Positions 60,864 to 64,000 of a DNA stretch of 64,000 bases are shown one piece after another. Position 1 is the stretch's first letter. Each line of letters opens with the position of its first letter. A program made the position numbers and the translations under genes. The notes under the pieces are model-generated. The model was not told where the DNA came from. It saw nothing but the letters and a program-made list of their open reading frames with translations, and did no database searches. The DNA lies in NCBI RefSeq assembly GCF_001865245.1, contig NZ_MKXB01000189.1, forward strand, positions 1 through 64,000, written 5' to 3'. Source of the stretch: Streptomyces sp. CC53. GTDB taxonomy: Bacteria; Actinomycetota; Actinomycetes; Streptomycetales; Streptomycetaceae.

Positions 60864-61159
60864 CCGCCCGCGACCGCTTCTTCACCGCCTACAACGACCC
60901 CGGTGAATGCTATTGCGGCGGAACGTACTGCCTATCGCTTGAGCATCTCGTCGACACCCTTCTCCGCGAACACGCCCACGAGCTGGCGGAGAGGCTCCGG
61001 GAGGAGTTGGGCAACTGTACATCCTCCTACTCCTGGGATAGCCACAGTCGAAGGTGTCGCGAATACCACTACCGCGAAGGCGACGACGCGCCGCGAGTCC
61101 CCTGCGATGACTACACATCCGAGGACGCCGCCGACCTCATCGACCCGGAGGTGTCATGA
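60860..61159 (+). CDS. phage protein ending ADLIDPEVS, 99 aa
   Basis: ATG overlapping the previous stop. FFTAYNDPGECYCGGTYCLS, LLREHAHELAERLREELGNC and a final DAADLIDPEVS. Paralogue of the 60188/60466 proteins with a Cys-rich insert. Confidence 0.65.
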   Translation: MTARDRFFTAYNDPGECYCGGTYCLSLEHLVDTLLREHAHELAERLREELGNCTSSYSWDSHSRRCREYHYREGDDAPRVPCDDYTSEDAADLIDPEVS

Positions 61160-61470
61160 CCGACAACCCCATCAAGACCTACACCTACGTATTCGACATC
61201 GAAGAAGCGCGGCGTTCGCTGTTCAGGCGGCCGAGATATGACCTCAAGGTGTTCCTGAACGTTGGGGATCCGTATCCGTACGAACATGTTGGCCAGCAAT
61301 ACGGCTTCAGGACCTACGACCAGGCTTACGAGGCGGGCAGGCGTGCAGCTCAAGAGGACTACGAGCGCCGACTCTTCGAGTACTGGAAAGACGGGCAGCA
61401 CGGTCTGGTACCCAAGATCCCGCCATCGCGTAAGCGGGTCACCTACCACCCGGAGGGCACCGATGACTGA
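61156..61470 (+). CDS. hypothetical phage protein, 104 aa
   Basis: ATG overlapping the previous stop. YTYVFDIEEARRSLFRRPRY, TYDQAYEAGRRAAQEDYERR. No family recognised. Overlaps the next gene by 8 nt. Confidence 0.65.
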   Translation: MTDNPIKTYTYVFDIEEARRSLFRRPRYDLKVFLNVGDPYPYEHVGQQYGFRTYDQAYEAGRRAAQEDYERRLFEYWKDGQHGLVPKIPPSRKRVTYHPEGTDD

Positions 61471-61993
61471 CACCCTCATCGACGCCCGAGGCGTCCCCAT
61501 CACCCCCGGCGACACCGCCATCTACGGCTTCACCGTGGGCCGCAGTGTCGCGATGGCCGAGGCCGTCGTCCTCGGGGAGCTGGTCGGCCCCGACCTGCCT
61601 CCCGGCGTCACTGCTGCCATCGTACTGGAGGAGAAGGTGTCGCTGACGCCGTCGGGGCGGGTCCGCCTCCGCGTCGTCCGCAGGTCGTACGGCGGCGGCG
61701 AGAAGCCCGTCGTGGACGTCGCCCCTGACCGGCTGGTGGTTTTGAAGCGCGAGTCCGTCATTGTCGGCGACGTCGTTTGCTCCGGCTTCCCCTACCTCCC
61801 GCCGTTGCCGACGCAGGACGAGGAGGCGAGGGCGAAGATCGAGAGGGCGATCGAGTCCTACAAGCGCGGCCTCCGGGCGACGGAGGTGCCGCCCTTCTGG
61901 GCCGGGGAGGATGGCGACCTCCTCGGTTACCACGTCTGGTGCGCAGAACGCCTGGCCGACTGCCACGAGGAGTTGGAGAAACTCGATGAGTGA
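61463..61993 (+). CDS. hypothetical phage protein, 176 aa
   Basis: ATG 61463 after CGGAGGGCACCG. An SH3-like beta barrel start (VPITPGDTAIYGFTVGRSVA, AEAVVLGELVG, RLRVVRRSYGGGEKPVVDVA) is followed by a helical end. The barrel resembles small nucleic-acid-binding domains, but this is only a pattern. Confidence 0.65.
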   Translation: MTDTLIDARGVPITPGDTAIYGFTVGRSVAMAEAVVLGELVGPDLPPGVTAAIVLEEKVSLTPSGRVRLRVVRRSYGGGEKPVVDVAPDRLVVLKRESVIVGDVVCSGFPYLPPLPTQDEEARAKIERAIESYKRGLRATEVPPFWAGEDGDLLGYHVWCAERLADCHEELEKLDE

Positions 61994-62195
61994 GAGGTCC
62001 GACCGCGACAAGGTGTACGACGCCCTCAGCGAGCTGTACGTCTCGCATCAGCGCGGAGCTGCCCCGTTCTGGGCCAAGTCGCCACACAACTGCACCAGTT
62101 GCGAGGCACGCATGGCGAAGGTCATGGCCGTCGTGGACGAGTACGCCGAGGAGGTCGCCTATCAGGCGGTCCGGGAGTACAGGGGGTTCGCCTGA
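61986..62195 (+). CDS. small helical protein, 69 aa
   Basis: ATG 61986 overlapping the previous gene by 8 nt. DRDKVYDALSELYVSHQRGA, CTSCEARMAKVMAVVDEYAE with one CxxC. Function unknown. Confidence 0.6.
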   Translation: MSERSDRDKVYDALSELYVSHQRGAAPFWAKSPHNCTSCEARMAKVMAVVDEYAEEVAYQAVREYRGFA

Positions 62196-62344
62196 TGGGA
62201 TACGGACCCTCGAAGAGGCCGATCAGGATTGCCGGGCGAGTGGACTGGTGGTGGGCCTGGCGGGCGTGCACCTGGCGCGGGCGCGCCCGGCTTGTCGCCA
62301 CCGATCTGGCCTGGTACGCGTGGAGGACTGACCGTGATGAGTGA
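62195..62344 (+). CDS. small basic Trp-rich protein, 49 aa
   Basis: ATG 62195 within the previous stop (TGATG). RIAGRVDWWWAWRACTWRGR: very basic and Trp-rich, perhaps membrane- or nucleic-acid-active. Overlaps the next start. Confidence 0.5.
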   Translation: MGYGPSKRPIRIAGRVDWWWAWRACTWRGRARLVATDLAWYAWRTDRDE

Positions 62345-62573
62345 GAGCGCTGAGCTGCCGAGGTTCGTCCGGCGTCACCTGCCGGGCGAGATCGTGGACG
62401 AGATCTTCGCTTACGAGGCGAAGATCGACGGCGAATGGGGCTGCTGCTGCTCCCGCGGCCAGATCGAGCGCGGGGGGTGTCCGAACACCGACGTGGACCA
62501 GATCCAGATCCTCCGCCTCCTCGCCCGGCAGTGGCGGTGGGGCCCCGGCTTCCAGAGCAGGTGGGATTTCTGA
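62337..62573 (+). CDS. hypothetical phage protein, 78 aa
   Basis: ATG 62337 (GTG 62334 possible). LPGEIVDEIFAYEAKIDGEW, CCCSRGQIERGGCPNTD: four Cys likely bind metal. Stop overlaps the HNH start. Confidence 0.6.
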   Translation: MSESAELPRFVRRHLPGEIVDEIFAYEAKIDGEWGCCCSRGQIERGGCPNTDVDQIQILRLLARQWRWGPGFQSRWDF

Positions 62574-62959
62574 TGGAGCTGGAGGAGCGCTTCTGGTCGA
62601 AGGTCGACTGGGATATCCACGATGAAGATCGTTGCTGGGCATGGGAGGCCACAAAGATCTGGAACGGATACGGGCGCTTCAAGGTGACCCGCACCTGTCT
62701 GGGTCTAGCGCACCGTATCGCCTATGAGTTGGAGGTAGGCGAGATTCCAGAGGGTATGGTCATTGACCACCAATGCGGCGTCCGGCATTGCGTAAACCCC
62801 TCCCACCTTCGCGCGGTTACCCCAAGGCAGAACACCCTAATGGGCAACGGGCCGACCGCCGTCAACGCCCGTAAGGTCAACTGCCGCTGCGGTGGTCCCT
62901 ATCGACAGATCAAGCTGCAACGCATATGTGAGAGGTGTGATTATGGCAGGGCGTCCTGA
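62573..62959 (+). CDS. HNH endonuclease
   Basis: 128 residues, ATG within the previous stop. CWAWEATKIWNGYGRFKVTR, LAHRIAYELEVGEIPEGMVI, DHQCGVRHCVNPSHLRAVTP (HNH core with its two Cys) and NTLMGNGPTA; a C-terminal CRCGGPY...CERC knuckle follows. This is the free-standing homing-type HNH frequent in phages; it may be a mobile intruder. Confidence 0.9.
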   Translation: MELEERFWSKVDWDIHDEDRCWAWEATKIWNGYGRFKVTRTCLGLAHRIAYELEVGEIPEGMVIDHQCGVRHCVNPSHLRAVTPRQNTLMGNGPTAVNARKVNCRCGGPYRQIKLQRICERCDYGRAS

Positions 62960-63470
62960 CCGTGATGAATGGCATCTCCGTGGTGCGCAGTGGCTTTCCG
63001 AACAAGGTGACTGCACCCGCCGCAAGGTCGGCGCCCTCATCGTCGGCCCCGACAAGCGGTTCCTCGGCATGGGCTACAACGGCGGCCGACCCGGCGGCCC
63101 GAGCTGCCTCGAAGGGGATTGTCCAAGAGGACGGCACTACGAGCGGCCCCCGAAGCACCCCTGGCGACGGAACTGCCAATGCGTGGACTGCGATCCCGAC
63201 CGCTGCGCCTGCGGCAACGCCTGGCCCTGCCAGCAGGCCGCCCAGCCGGGTGAGGGCTACGACGGCGTCGGCCTGGCGTCCTGGAAGTGCATCGCCACCC
63301 ACGCCGAAGCCAACGCCGTCGCCGACGCCATGCAGCGCGGCGCCGGGCGCCTCGCCGGAGCCGTCATGTACATCTCCTGCGAACCCTGCGATGGCTGCGT
63401 GCGGCACATCCGCAACACGACCGACATCAAGGCCATCGTCTGGCCGAACGGAAAGATAGGACTGCCATGA
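62943..63470 (+). CDS. dCMP deaminase (ComEB-type)
   Basis: 175 residues from ATG 62943 (GAGAGGTG upstream). CTRRKVGALIVGPDKRFLGM, CIATHAEANAVADAM (His-Ala-Glu) and YISCEPCDGCVRHI (PCxxC-type zinc ligands) form the cytidine-deaminase site. A Cys-rich insert lies at residues 60-95 (CQCVDCDPDRCACGNAWPC). It turns dCMP into dUMP to feed thymidylate synthesis during phage growth. Confidence 0.92.
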   Translation: MAGRPDRDEWHLRGAQWLSEQGDCTRRKVGALIVGPDKRFLGMGYNGGRPGGPSCLEGDCPRGRHYERPPKHPWRRNCQCVDCDPDRCACGNAWPCQQAAQPGEGYDGVGLASWKCIATHAEANAVADAMQRGAGRLAGAVMYISCEPCDGCVRHIRNTTDIKAIVWPNGKIGLP

Positions 63471-63820
63471 ACTACAGGCGCCTCGCCCTCCTGGTCGGCA
63501 CCCCCGCCGGCGTCGCGGCCTGGTACGGACTGTGGGTGGTGCTGTTCTCGACGGTCATCTCCCCAATGGCAGACACGAACGCCTGGGGCTCGGCAGTCCT
63601 GGTGGCGCTCTTGTTCACCGGCATGGCCGTTTTCGTCGGAGCCGCCATATGGACAACTGGACTCCTCGAAGAAGTCTGGGACTGGCTTCACGAATGCGGC
63701 TGCAAGAAACAGTACGCCTACGGAGAAGGCCGGTACGCGGTCACCCGCCCCTGCAAACGCCACCGACACCGTGCCGCTGAGGACCGAATCCGCGAACTCG
63801 AAAAGGAACTGGGCCTGTGA
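63467..63820 (+). CDS. membrane protein, 117 aa
   Basis: ATG overlapping the previous stop. Two hydrophobic segments (VAAWYGLWVVLFSTVI and AVLVALLFTGMAVFVGAAIW), then a soluble tail CGCKKQYAYGEGRYAVTRPC and a charged end. Function unknown. Confidence 0.7.
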   Translation: MNYRRLALLVGTPAGVAAWYGLWVVLFSTVISPMADTNAWGSAVLVALLFTGMAVFVGAAIWTTGLLEEVWDWLHECGCKKQYAYGEGRYAVTRPCKRHRHRAAEDRIRELEKELGL

Positions 63821-64000
63821 CCATCATCAACCTCGGCGACCTCGTCCACCGCATCTGCCAGCGCATCGACGCAGACCCCTCCACCGTCTTCCGCCTCAAC
63901 ATCACCCCAACCGAACTCACCGTCCACACCCACGTCCGCAACGACAACGGCAACTACATGTGGGACACCATCACCGACGCACCCGCCGAAACCATCACAA
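63817..64000 (+). CDS. hypothetical phage protein, cut by the window edge
   Basis: GTG overlapping the previous stop; open to the last base. IINLGDLVHRICQRIDADPS, LNITPTELTVHTHVRNDNGN. Too short to assign. Confidence 0.6.
   Translation, partial: MTIINLGDLVHRICQRIDADPSTVFRLNITPTELTVHTHVRNDNGNYMWDTITDAPAETIT

Larger units (their letters stand above)
39797..64000. mobile_element. integrated phage (prophage), left part
   Basis: From the broken transporter to the window edge the sequence is lower in GC, nearly all plus-strand, and packed with short overlapping genes. It carries phage-type functions: tRNA, DUF932, endonuclease VII, RecB-like nuclease, exonuclease, HNH, dCMP deaminase. No integrase, terminase or virion gene is inside, so these must be to the right. 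The insertion point inside a coding gene rather than a tRNA suggests a serine integrase. Confidence 0.85.

Overview
The window looks like a Streptomyces chromosome: very high GC, GTG/TTG starts, 4-bp ATGA/GTGA gene overlaps, a whiJ-type regulator set (kinase-like ATPase, DUF5753 HTH protein, DUF397 protein), a CebR-type operator and many secreted hydrolases. From about 39.8 kb to the right edge an integrated phage, visibly lower in GC and packed with tiny genes, replaces the host sequence. No tool was run; family names come from reading the translations.

Host part. 1-5.8 kb is a rearranged stretch: the end of an IS5-like element, a broken small gene, a frameshifted PD-(D/E)XK nuclease resembling those of pPIWI-RE islands, a gene cut by a complete but decayed 1,098-bp IS5-type element, and the back half of an MMPL exporter. 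6.2-7.7 kb holds an Xaa-Pro aminopeptidase. 7.9-17.4 kb is a compact, translationally coupled biosynthetic locus without PKS or NRPS genes: MFS carrier, cupin/JmjC oxygenase, alpha-oxoamine synthase, CitE-like lyase, acylating aldehyde dehydrogenase, 4-hydroxy-2-oxovalerate aldolase, ornithine-cyclodeaminase-like enzyme, divergent MaoC hydratase and an ATP-grasp-like protein. It is followed at once by a Zur/Fur-type box and an uptake/export set (lipoprotein, fused DppB-DppC permease, MFS). Together these could form a metallophore-like or other small-molecule system; that is inference. 22.7-29.5 kb holds a cold-shock protein, small regulators, a pglX (BREX-2) remnant and the whiJ-type set. 29.6-38.8 kb holds a decayed P-type ATPase, a GH12 endoglucanase, a beta-propeller phytase and a polyhydroxybutyrate-use group (depolymerase, oligomer-hydrolase-like enzyme, 3-hydroxybutyrate dehydrogenase).

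Phage part. An MHS-family transporter gene is cut after about 35 codons at about 39.8 kb, which I read as an attachment-site junction. Then follow a tRNA-Leu(CAA), a DUF932 protein and about 55 small, mostly overlapping plus-strand genes. Recognisable ones are endonuclease VII, a RecB-like nuclease and its truncated paralogue, a probable DNA-binding protein, a DnaQ-like exonuclease, DUF3310, two DUF6197-like proteins, an HNH nuclease and a dCMP deaminase. No integrase or structural genes lie inside the window.

The most exciting find is at 47.66-49.68 kb. A consensus promoter drives three tandem Y-RNA-like RNAs, ended by a strong terminator and followed by a gene for a TROVE-domain (Ro60/Rsr) protein. 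The middle RNA carries all elements of a tRNA-Asn(GUU) cloverleaf in circularly permuted order (anticodon arm, T arm, closed acceptor stem, D arm), including a full anticodon arm. This appears to be a phage-encoded Ro-Y RNA system with permuted tRNA mimicry.
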